64,000 nucleotides of DNA from Pseudomonas citrullilanati (GTDB taxonomy: Bacteria > Pseudomonadota > Gammaproteobacteria > Pseudomonadales > Pseudomonadaceae), in assembly GCF_030580855.1 (NCBI RefSeq), contig NZ_JAUQOP010000022.1:29027-93026 (forward strand), read 5' to 3'. Positions 23,922-31,576 of this stretch are shown one piece after another (position 1 is the stretch's first letter; every line of letters starts with the position of its first letter). The position numbers were made by a program, and so were the translations under genes. Under the pieces are notes generated by a model. The model did not search any database, was not told the DNA's origin, and worked only from the letters and a program-made list of their open reading frames with translations.

Positions 23922-24935
23922 ATGAACTCAAAAACAGAGCTTTTCACGGAAGAACCCCGAGTCGCGGTCGTCATCCCCTGCTATCGGGTGACGGCGCACA
24001 TCATCGAGGTCATCGAGGCCATCGGCCCGCAGGTGTGGCGCATCTACGTGATTGACGATGCATGCCCGGATGGCTCCGGCCAGCATGTGCTGCAAACCTG
24101 CCGCGACCCCAGGGTCAGGGTCCTGCCCCATGTGGTCAACAGAGGCGTCGGGGGGGCCGTGATGACCGGCTACCGGGCAGCGATCGCGGACAACGCGAGC
24201 ATCATCGTCAAGGTCGACGGCGACGGGCAGATGGACCCGGCCTTGATCCCGTTGTTCATCGAACCGATCCTGGCGGGCGAGGCCGACTACACCAAGGGCA
24301 ATCGTTTCTTCAACCTCGAAGAGGTGCAGTCGATGCCAAAGGTCCGGCTCTTCGGCAACGCGGTGTTGTCGCTGATGGCGAAACTGTCGACGGGGTATTG
24401 GGACCTGTTCGACCCAACGAACGGATACACCGCGATCCACCGTGACGTCGCCCGGCTGCTGCCCCTGGACAAGGTCAGCGAACGCTACTTTTTCGAGACC
24501 GACATCCTGTTCCGCTTGAACACCGTGCGCGCCGTGGTGGTGGATGTTCCGATGGAGGCGCGCTATGGCGATGAAACCAGCCACCTGGCGATCTCGAAGA
24601 TCATCGGCGAGTTCCTGTTCAAGCACTTGCGAAACTTCACCAAGCGGGTGTTCTACAACTACTACCTGCGGGACATGTCCCTGGCTTCGATCGAGTTGCC
24701 CATCGGGTTGCTCATGCTTTTGTTCGGCACTGTCTTTGGCAGTTATCACTGGCACGAATCCGCGCAGAACGGCGTCCAGACACCGGCCGGAACGGTGATG
24801 CTCAGTGCGCTGCCACTGCTTCTGGGGTTGCAACTGATCATGGCCTTCCTTGGCTATGACATCGCTTCGGTGCCCACCCGGCCAAGGCATTCGCGACGCC
24901 GTCACGCCACTTCATTGCGCAAGGACATCCCGTGA
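23922..24935 (+). CDS. GtrB/DPM1-like polyprenyl-phosphate glycosyltransferase
   Basis: A 337-residue GT2 enzyme with VAVVIPCYRV at the N-terminus, VIDDACPDGS, NRGVGGAVMTGY, the metal-binding DGDGQMDP, and FDPTNGYTAIHR. Two hydrophobic segments at the C-terminus (about 255-272 and 293-312) anchor it in the inner membrane, as in GtrB and dolichyl-phosphate mannose synthases. It should transfer a sugar from a nucleotide to undecaprenyl phosphate. The gene begins 11 bases after the membrane protein gene and overlaps the next gene by four bases. Confidence 0.85.
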   Translation: MNSKTELFTEEPRVAVVIPCYRVTAHIIEVIEAIGPQVWRIYVIDDACPDGSGQHVLQTCRDPRVRVLPHVVNRGVGGAVMTGYRAAIADNASIIVKVDGDGQMDPALIPLFIEPILAGEADYTKGNRFFNLEEVQSMPKVRLFGNAVLSLMAKLSTGYWDLFDPTNGYTAIHRDVARLLPLDKVSERYFFETDILFRLNTVRAVVVDVPMEARYGDETSHLAISKIIGEFLFKHLRNFTKRVFYNYYLRDMSLASIELPIGLLMLLFGTVFGSYHWHESAQNGVQTPAGTVMLSALPLLLGLQLIMAFLGYDIASVPTRPRHSRRRHATSLRKDIP

Positions 24936-25723
24936 AGGCGCTCAGGGATCTACTCTGCGACCCCTCGCTCAAGACCCTGGATGTCGATGGCGCCGAGCGT
25001 CTGGCGCTGCATAAGCGAATTCTCGAACGCAAGCGAATGCTCAGGGACGTGTTCGTCGAGTTCCACCATGCCTTTCATCGCCTGGCCGAGCGCTACTTCG
25101 AGGTCGAGGGCCTGGAAGTGGAAATCGGCGCCGGCATCGCGCCGATGCGCGATTCCTACCCTGGCGTACTGGCGACCGACATCGTGGCCACCGACCACTT
25201 GGACATGGCGTTGAATGCCGAATCCATGAGCTTGGCCGATCACTCGGTCAGGGCGTTCTATGGCCAGAACTGTTTCCACCATTTCCCTCATCCCGAGCGG
25301 TTTTTCAGCGAGCTGGAACGAACCCTCGTGCCCGGTGGCGGGGCCATCCTGATCGAACCTTTTTACGGCCCGTTCGCCGCGTTCCTGTACAAACGGCTGT
25401 TCAAGTCCGAGGGCTTCGACAAGCAATTCGAGTCGTGGGAAACACCGTCGACCGGCCCCATGAACGGCGCCAACCAGGCACTCAGCTACATTGTCTTCGT
25501 TCGGGACCGCGAGGCGTTCGAGCTCAAGTACCCCGGCCTGGAAATCCTCCACCAGGAGGTGTGCGCCAACTACCCCCGGTACCTGATCTCGGGCGGGTTG
25601 AATTTCCGCCAGTTGCTGCCCGACGCATTGATTCCCGTGATCAAGGTCGTTGAGAAAGGGCTTTATCCCCTGCGGCGGGTGCTGGGCCTGCATCACATTG
25701 TCGTCATCAGGAGCAAGCCTTGA
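24932..25723 (+). CDS. SAM-dependent methyltransferase
   Basis: This 263-residue class I methyltransferase has the SAM-binding start VEIGAGIAPMRDSYP, an acidic end of strand two (ATDIV), and LVPGGGAILIEPFYG near the post-IV region. It starts at a GTG that overlaps the preceding stop in GTGA, so the two genes are coupled. In this operon it probably methylates a sugar of the glycan. A role in capping is possible, since methyl caps end the chains of ABC-exported O antigens, but nothing in the sequence proves this. Confidence 0.8.
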   Translation: MKALRDLLCDPSLKTLDVDGAERLALHKRILERKRMLRDVFVEFHHAFHRLAERYFEVEGLEVEIGAGIAPMRDSYPGVLATDIVATDHLDMALNAESMSLADHSVRAFYGQNCFHHFPHPERFFSELERTLVPGGGAILIEPFYGPFAAFLYKRLFKSEGFDKQFESWETPSTGPMNGANQALSYIVFVRDREAFELKYPGLEILHQEVCANYPRYLISGGLNFRQLLPDALIPVIKVVEKGLYPLRRVLGLHHIVVIRSKP

Positions 25724-26127
25724 CCTTTATCCGGTATGGCGCCATCCAACTGCTGGCCTACGGGCTGGACATGGGCACGTTCCTGTTGCTGATGGTTTTT
25801 TTCCAGGACGAGCCGATCCTGGCCAACATCGCCGGCAAAGGCGTCGCCGGGGTGTTCGCGTTCTTTTTGCATCGGCACTTTACGTTCAGGTCGAGCCAGG
25901 GCAGCGGCAAGGCCCAGGCCGTAAGCTACTTCTCGCTGCTGGCGATCAACATCCCGCTCGCCTCGGCCTTGCTCAGCGCCGGCCTGTACGTCGTCGACCG
26001 CCCGACCGCGGTCAAATTCGCTGCCGACGTGGCCTGCGTCTTCATGACGTACTGGATCAGCAAGGGGTTCGTGTTCACGTCCAAGGCTGCGACGCCTGAA
26101 CGGCCTGACCGCGTGGAAGGCGCCTGA
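25720..26127 (+). CDS. GtrA-family membrane protein (probable polyprenyl-phosphate sugar flippase)
   Basis: This 135-residue protein has four hydrophobic segments and the typical GtrA features FIRYG at the start, an internal FFLHRHFTFRS and a C-terminal ISKGFVFTS. GtrA proteins move undecaprenyl-phosphate-linked sugars across the inner membrane. It starts at a TTG that overlaps the preceding TGA, with CAGGAG upstream. Together with the GtrB-like and GT-C genes it forms a plausible three-part glycan-modification set. Confidence 0.85.
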   Translation: MTFIRYGAIQLLAYGLDMGTFLLLMVFFQDEPILANIAGKGVAGVFAFFLHRHFTFRSSQGSGKAQAVSYFSLLAINIPLASALLSAGLYVVDRPTAVKFAADVACVFMTYWISKGFVFTSKAATPERPDRVEGA

Positions 26128-26129
26128 CC

Positions 26130-27413
26130 ATGAAGTTGCTGATTACCGGCGCAACGGGCTATATCGGCCAACGGCTGACCGACCGTGCGGCAGCGGCCGG
26201 CCATGAGCTGGTCTGCGCCACGCGCACACCGTGCGCCGCAGCCCATGCCTGGCTGCCCTACGACCTGGAGGGTCCGGCGCCGGAATGTCCGGACGGTGTC
26301 CAGGCGTTGATCCACCTGGCGGCCAGCACCTCGCCCGACGCCGGCATTGGCGCGGACGCCGAAGTCCTGGCCGCCGAGGCGCTGATCCAGCGCGCCCGGC
26401 AAGCCTCGGCCCGGTTCATTTTCATTTCCAGCCAGACGGCCCGGGCCGCCGCCCCCAGTGCCTACGGCCAGGTCAAGTGGCGGATCGAGCAAGCAGTGCT
26501 GGCGGCCGGCGGCGTGGTGATTCGCCCGGGCCAGGTGTATGGCGGTCCCGAGCGCGGGCTCTTCGGCCTGCTGTGCAGGCTGGTGCGCCGATTCCCGGTC
26601 GTTCCGATGCTCCTGCCGGCGCCTTGGGTGCAACCGATCCATGTCGATGACCTGGCCGCCTCGATCCTGGCGGTGGTCGAGCGCGAGGATATCCGCGCCC
26701 AGGTGCTGAGCCTGGGCGCGGTGCAGCCGGTTGGCTTTGGCCGCTTTCTCATGGCGATCGCGACACACAGGGTCCACGCGGTGCGCCTGCCGGTGCCCGT
26801 GCCGGTGGCGCTGCTCACAGGGCTGCGCCGTTGCCTGGGCCCATCGTTGGGCAGGAGGCTGGGGCTGGAGCGGATCGTTTCGCTGACCCACCTGCCCGCG
26901 CTGGACAGCGCGCCCAGCCTGCAGGCACTCGGGATCGAATTGCGATCCCTGGCTGACGGCTTGCACCGCTCCGGTCGTGGACAACGTCGGCGGCGCCTTG
27001 AAGAAGGCTCCGTGCTGCTGAACTACCTGCTCGTCGGCCCGCCGCCGAGCAGCCTGGTGCGTCGATACGCCCGGGCCCTGGAACGGGCCGGCAGAAACCG
27101 ACCGGCCATTCGCTCGCCGTGGCTGAGGCGCTGGCCGGTCCTGCTGGCCCTGCTCGACACCCCCGGCGTTCTCGATACGCCCGGCGGCCAGGACCTTTCC
27201 TGGCGCTTGCAGGCCGCGCTCAACCTCGCCGAAGCCAGCCCATCCGGCGCCAAGCGGTTTCTCGGCACGCCTGCACCGCGCGGCGTCGTCGCCACGGTGT
27301 GTACGCTGGGCTGGATCTCGGCCAGGGCCCTGGCGTGGCGGGTCGTGACCCCGCTAGGTCGACCGCTGGCCCGCCTGCTGCTGCTTGAAGGTGCCGCGCC
27401 ACATGAAGCCTGA
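26130..27413 (+). CDS. NAD-dependent epimerase/dehydratase-like protein with C-terminal extension
   Basis: The 427-residue protein has an N-terminal extended-SDR domain (about 1-285; LLITGATGYIGQR, LIHLAAS, FISSQTA, then SAYGQVKWRIE with the Tyr-xxx-Lys pair, and VVIRPGQVYGG). An unassigned C-terminal extension of about 120 residues is rich in Arg and Leu. It follows gtrA by two bases and overlaps the GMC oxidoreductase gene by 11 bases, so the two enzymes may act on the same substrate. The extension could bind that partner or the membrane. Confidence 0.75.
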   Translation: MKLLITGATGYIGQRLTDRAAAAGHELVCATRTPCAAAHAWLPYDLEGPAPECPDGVQALIHLAASTSPDAGIGADAEVLAAEALIQRARQASARFIFISSQTARAAAPSAYGQVKWRIEQAVLAAGGVVIRPGQVYGGPERGLFGLLCRLVRRFPVVPMLLPAPWVQPIHVDDLAASILAVVEREDIRAQVLSLGAVQPVGFGRFLMAIATHRVHAVRLPVPVPVALLTGLRRCLGPSLGRRLGLERIVSLTHLPALDSAPSLQALGIELRSLADGLHRSGRGQRRRRLEEGSVLLNYLLVGPPPSSLVRRYARALERAGRNRPAIRSPWLRRWPVLLALLDTPGVLDTPGGQDLSWRLQAALNLAEASPSGAKRFLGTPAPRGVVATVCTLGWISARALAWRVVTPLGRPLARLLLLEGAAPHEA

Positions 27414-28980
27414 ATTCGATGTGATCATCGTCGGCAGTGGCCCCGCCGGCACGTCGGCCGCCTACCCGTTGGTCAAGGCCGGCGTGAGCGTGCTGATGGT
27501 CGATGCCCAGGTCGAGACCGGCATCTCGACGGCGCCAACGGCGCCGTACCTGGCCAGCCGCGCCAGCGACGACTCCCAGTGGAAATGGTTGATTGGCGAA
27601 GACTTCCACGGGCTGGACCAGCAGCACGCGGTGTCGCCCAAACTGAAGACGCCCACCCACGCCCATGTGTTTCGCGGGTTCACTGCCGGTAACCGGATCG
27701 ACACCCACCATTTCGTCGGCGTCGGGTCATTGGCCACCGGTGGGCTGTCGAATGCCTGGGGTTGTGGCGTGGCGCGCCTGGACGCCAGCGACTTTCCCGG
27801 CGCCCTGCCCTTCGATTACGCCGAACTCGAACAATCCTATGAAACGGTGTCCCGGCGAATCGGTATCAGCGGCCAGGTCGACGATGATCTTTCAAGCTAC
27901 TTCGGCCTCGATGCATGGTCCCAACCCCCCCTGCCGATGGACCCTTTGCACCAGCGCCTGCTCGATCGCTATACGCGCCGCCAGCCGAGTTTTCCCGCCC
28001 TGGGCTTTCGCCTCGGCCGTTCGCGGGTGGCGGCGTTGAGCCAACCGCTGGGGGAACGCAAGGCCTGCGACCTGTCCGGCAACTGCCTGTGGGGATGCCA
28101 GAACCAGGCGCTGTACAGCGCGGCCCAGGAACTGCGGACACTCAAGCAGTACCCGGGTTTCCAACACGTCCAGGGGTTCCTGGTGGATGAGCTTTTGCGC
28201 CAACCGGACGGGACGTGGGTGATCACCGACCGTCACGCCTCCCGTCGCGTGGGGGCCAAGCGCCTGCTGCTGGCGGCGGGCACGCTGGCCTCCACCCGGC
28301 TCGCCCTCAAGTCGTTGAATCACACCGCCGCGGTGCGCGTGCTTTCGTCGCCCACGGCCGCCTTCCTGCTCTGGCTGCCGGGCATGCTCGGGACCCCGAG
28401 GGTGTCGACTTTTGGCCTGGGCCAGCTATCGTTCGCCCTGGAACTGGCTGCCGGCACCCGCGCCTTCGGCTCGACGTTCAGCACCACAGGCTTGCCGATG
28501 AGCGAATTCGTCAATCGGATCCCGATGAACAAACGCCTGGCCATCGAGTTGTCGAACCACCTGCTCAGTGCCTGCCTGGTGGGAAATCTCTTCCTGCCTG
28601 GCCATCTGTCCAACAACACGGCGAGGTTACGCCCGGATGGTTCGCTGGGCGTCACCGGCGAGCTGCAACCCGAGACGCCAGGGCTCATGGAGAATGCCGA
28701 GGCCAGGCTGCGCCGGATCTATTGGAAGATGGGCGCGCTGTTGATGCCGATGAGTTTCACGGTTGCCCAGCCGGGGGCGGACATCCACTATGCGGGGACG
28801 TTGCCGATGCAGGCCCGGCCCGGGATCGGGCAGACCGACCGGCTGGGAGAAGTCGCGGGCCTGCCCGGCGTGCACATTGTCGACGGCGCCTGCCTGCCCA
28901 GCCTTGCCGAAAAATCCCACACCCTGACCCTCATGGCCAACGCGGACCGGATCGGACGCGCCCTGGCAACACAACGATAG
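27403..28980 (+). CDS. GMC-family FAD-dependent oxidoreductase
   Basis: The 525-residue flavoprotein begins with the dinucleotide-binding motif VIIVGSGPAGTSAA and ends with a GMC-type FAD segment (VHIVDGACLPSLAEKSHTLTL). GVGSLATGGLSNAW is the expected flavin-contact region. It lacks a signal peptide. Oxidases and dehydrogenases of this family oxidise sugar or alcohol hydroxyls. Its overlap with the SDR gene and its place next to GtrA/GtrB genes suggest an oxidise-then-reduce sugar epimerisation, as DprE1/DprE2 perform with unrelated folds; this is inference. The start is the ATG at 27403. Confidence 0.82.
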   Translation: MKPEFDVIIVGSGPAGTSAAYPLVKAGVSVLMVDAQVETGISTAPTAPYLASRASDDSQWKWLIGEDFHGLDQQHAVSPKLKTPTHAHVFRGFTAGNRIDTHHFVGVGSLATGGLSNAWGCGVARLDASDFPGALPFDYAELEQSYETVSRRIGISGQVDDDLSSYFGLDAWSQPPLPMDPLHQRLLDRYTRRQPSFPALGFRLGRSRVAALSQPLGERKACDLSGNCLWGCQNQALYSAAQELRTLKQYPGFQHVQGFLVDELLRQPDGTWVITDRHASRRVGAKRLLLAAGTLASTRLALKSLNHTAAVRVLSSPTAAFLLWLPGMLGTPRVSTFGLGQLSFALELAAGTRAFGSTFSTTGLPMSEFVNRIPMNKRLAIELSNHLLSACLVGNLFLPGHLSNNTARLRPDGSLGVTGELQPETPGLMENAEARLRRIYWKMGALLMPMSFTVAQPGADIHYAGTLPMQARPGIGQTDRLGEVAGLPGVHIVDGACLPSLAEKSHTLTLMANADRIGRALATQR

Positions 28981-28993
28981 GACATCTGCAGGA

Positions 28994-30103
28994 ATGACCC
29001 GCAAGGTACTTTGCATCGTCGGCACACGCCCGGAGGCCATCAAGATGGCCCCGGTGATCAAGGCGCTCCAGGCACAGGACGGCATCGACTGCCGGGTGCT
29101 GGCCACCGCCCAGCACCGCGGCATGCTCGACCAGGTGCTGGCGTTCTTCGCAATTACCCCGGACCTGGACCTGGACATCATGCAGCCCGACCAGTCGCTG
29201 GCGACACTGACTGCACGCTTGCTGCACGCGCTGGACGATGTGCTGAAAACCGAGCGACCGGATGTCGTACTGGCCCAGGGCGACACGACCACCGTGATGA
29301 GCGCGGCGCTGGCGTGCTTCTATCGGCAAATTCCCTTCGGCCATGTCGAAGCGGGCCTGCGCACCGGCGACATCCGCAACCCGTTCCCCGAAGAGGCCAA
29401 CCGAGTGATCGCCGGCAAGCTGACCCGCTGGCATTTCGCGCCGACCCAAGGCGCCGTGGACAACCTGCTGCGCGAAGGCGTCGCCCCGGCCGACATCATC
29501 CTGACGGGCAATACCGTGATCGATGCCTTGTTGATGACGGCGGCCCGTCCCGTGCCCCTGGGTATCGAACTGGACCCCGACAAACGCCTGGTGCTGGTCA
29601 CGGCCCATCGACGGGAAAATTTCGGCGCACCGTTCCAGCATATCTGCCAAGCATTGCGCTGCCTGGCCGAACGCAACCCGGACATCCAGATCCTGTACCC
29701 CGTCCACCCCAACCCCCACGTGAAGGAAGTGGCCTACCCGTTGCTCGGCCAGGTGCCCAATATCCTGCTGTGCGCGCCACTGGACTACGCCCCGTTCATC
29801 GCGGCCATGAAACGCGCGTACTTGATCATCAGCGACTCCGGCGGCGTGCAGGAGGAAGCGCCGGCATTGGGCAAACCGGTCCTGGTGCTGCGTGAGGAAA
29901 CCGAGCGCCCGGAAGCGGTGGAGCTGGGCGTGGTCAAGCTGGTGGGGCCGCACCGCGACGCGATCCTCGAACAGGCCCAGCGCTTGCTCGACGATCCCCA
30001 AGCCTATCGGGGCATGGCCCGGGGCATCTCCCCTTATGGCGACGGCCAGGCGGCCGGACGGATCGTCGAAGTGCTGAGGCAGTACCTGTCGCCATGCGCC
30101 TGA
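28994..30103 (+). CDS. wecB: UDP-N-acetylglucosamine 2-epimerase (non-hydrolysing)
   Basis: This 369-residue enzyme converts UDP-GlcNAc to UDP-ManNAc in the cytoplasm. It carries GTRPEAIKMAPVI at the N-terminus, VQGDTTT, HVEAGLRTGD, PEEANRV, THRRENFG and SDSGGVQEEAP, all diagnostic. It supplies ManNAc or ManNAcA to the glycan. No matching UDP-ManNAc dehydrogenase is present in the window. It overlaps the last glycosyltransferase gene by 10 bases. Confidence 0.95.
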   Translation: MTRKVLCIVGTRPEAIKMAPVIKALQAQDGIDCRVLATAQHRGMLDQVLAFFAITPDLDLDIMQPDQSLATLTARLLHALDDVLKTERPDVVLAQGDTTTVMSAALACFYRQIPFGHVEAGLRTGDIRNPFPEEANRVIAGKLTRWHFAPTQGAVDNLLREGVAPADIILTGNTVIDALLMTAARPVPLGIELDPDKRLVLVTAHRRENFGAPFQHICQALRCLAERNPDIQILYPVHPNPHVKEVAYPLLGQVPNILLCAPLDYAPFIAAMKRAYLIISDSGGVQEEAPALGKPVLVLREETERPEAVELGVVKLVGPHRDAILEQAQRLLDDPQAYRGMARGISPYGDGQAAGRIVEVLRQYLSPCA

Positions 30104-31215
30104 TCTACCTGTCGCCGGTACCGTGGGCAAGCTTCAGCCAGCGCCCCCATCATTTCGTCCACTGGTACCACGACCTGACCGGGGAACCGGTGTTGTGGAT
30201 CGACCCGTATCCGACCCGCTTGCCCGCGTTGGACGACTTCCGGCGCAAGCAACCGATGGCGGCCCCGCCCGACTTCAGCATTCCGTCCTGGCTGCACCTG
30301 TGCCAGCCGCCGGCGCTGCCCATCGAACCCCTTCCAGGCGCGTCGCTGATACTCAAGCCGCTCTGGCGCCGGACGTTCAGGACCGTCGCGCAATTTTGCG
30401 CCGAAGGCCCGTGCAGGATCTGCGTCGGCAAGCCTTCGGAACTGGCGCTGCAAGTGCTGGCACGCCTGCCGGACAGCCCGGCGATCTACGACGCCATGGA
30501 TGATTTCCCGGCTTTCTACCAGGGCCTGTCCCGGCGGTCGATGGCGCGGCGCCAGGCCCAGCTCATTCAACGCGTGCCACACCTGCTGGTCTCCTCCACG
30601 GCCCTGCACGACAGGCACCGGGGCATGGCTGAGCGCGTCGAACTGGCCCTCAACGCCTGCGACCTGCAGCAGCTGGCGCCGGTGGAAGGGCTCGACCTGG
30701 GCCGCAAGCAACAGGTACTCGGCTACGTCGGCACGATGGGCCACTGGTTCGATTGGGACCTGGTCATCGCGCTGGCCCGGGCCAACCCGACCCATCCGGT
30801 CCGCCTGATCGGCCCCGTGTTCACGCCGCCGCCCGGCGCGCTGCCGGCCAACATCGAGCTGACTCCCGAGTGTGCCCATGCCGAAGCCATTGCCGCCATG
30901 GCACGGTTTTCGGTGGGGCTGATCCCCTTCAAGCGCAACCCGCTGACCGCTTCGGTCGATCCCATCAAATACTACGAATACCGGGCCCTGGGCTTGCCCG
31001 TGATCGCCACCCGCTTCGGTGAAATGGCCCTGCGCAGCCAGGCGCCGGGGGTCTGGTTGGTGGACGGGGACTCCGACCTGCGTCAAACCGCCCTCCAGGC
31101 ACTCGCCTGCCCGGGTGACCCCGCCACCATCCGGCAATTTCGCCAGGACAACCTCTGGGCGAACCGTTTCGCGGCGACGCGAGTGCTTGGGCCGCTGCGC
31201 GGCCAACGGGGATAA
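30094..31215 (+). CDS. GT-B-type glycosyltransferase, single-domain relative of the two-domain enzymes
   Basis: The 373-residue protein has WASFSQRPHHFVHWY, YDAMDDFPAF, GYVGTMGHWFDWD and DPIKYYEYRALGLPVIAT. It is therefore a standalone version of the GT4-like module fused to GT2 in the products of 12128-14272 and 18994-21444. It is the last gene of the rightward operon; REP elements follow immediately. Confidence 0.82.
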   Translation: MRLIYLSPVPWASFSQRPHHFVHWYHDLTGEPVLWIDPYPTRLPALDDFRRKQPMAAPPDFSIPSWLHLCQPPALPIEPLPGASLILKPLWRRTFRTVAQFCAEGPCRICVGKPSELALQVLARLPDSPAIYDAMDDFPAFYQGLSRRSMARRQAQLIQRVPHLLVSSTALHDRHRGMAERVELALNACDLQQLAPVEGLDLGRKQQVLGYVGTMGHWFDWDLVIALARANPTHPVRLIGPVFTPPPGALPANIELTPECAHAEAIAAMARFSVGLIPFKRNPLTASVDPIKYYEYRALGLPVIATRFGEMALRSQAPGVWLVDGDSDLRQTALQALACPGDPATIRQFRQDNLWANRFAATRVLGPLRGQRG

Positions 31216-31367
31216 ATCCCCTCGCCACAGGGGAATGCGTCTGGCCCCGATCCGTGGCGAGGGCGCTTGCTCCCGCTGGGCTGCGCAGCGGCCCCTGACG
31301 ATACGCAAGCAGGAGGCTTTTGTGGCGAGGGGATTTATCCCCGCTGGGCTGCGCAGCGGCCCCTGAC
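31208..31367. repeat. Composite REP region at the end of the polysaccharide locus
   Basis: A 22-base unit at 31208-31229 recurs as an exact reverse complement at 31321-31342 (core GGGGATAAATCCCC). A 26-base direct repeat starting CGCTGGGCTGCGCAGCGG lies at 31274-31299 and 31342-31367. The first REP unit overlaps the stop region of the last glycosyltransferase gene. This is a mixed REP/BIME-like element of Pseudomonas type. Confidence 0.9.
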
Positions 31368-31576
31368 TGGCGCGTCCTCACCGCGAACGACTGGAGCTTG
31401 CTCGCCAACCTCTGGATAATGGCGCGCTGGCCGACAGGCGTTGAGCGACGGCCGAGTTAAAGCGACAGGCCTTCGCTGCCGATAACCCCGGCCATGGCGC
31501 TGCGTCTCTCCGGCATGCTGTTATGACTGACCCGCGACCTGGGCTCTCCATGGCCCGGCGCGTCATTTAAGGAAAA
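31368..31576. other. Intergenic stretch before hscC
   Basis: Together with the REP region this makes a 361-base gap. I see no gene here. GGAAAA lies just before the hscC start at 31577. I cannot define the promoter. Confidence 0.4.

Noticed and set aside
26940..27413. C-terminal tail of the SDR as a separate gene
   Set aside because: It continues in the same frame without a stop, and no ribosome site is seen, so it is treated as an extension of the SDR.
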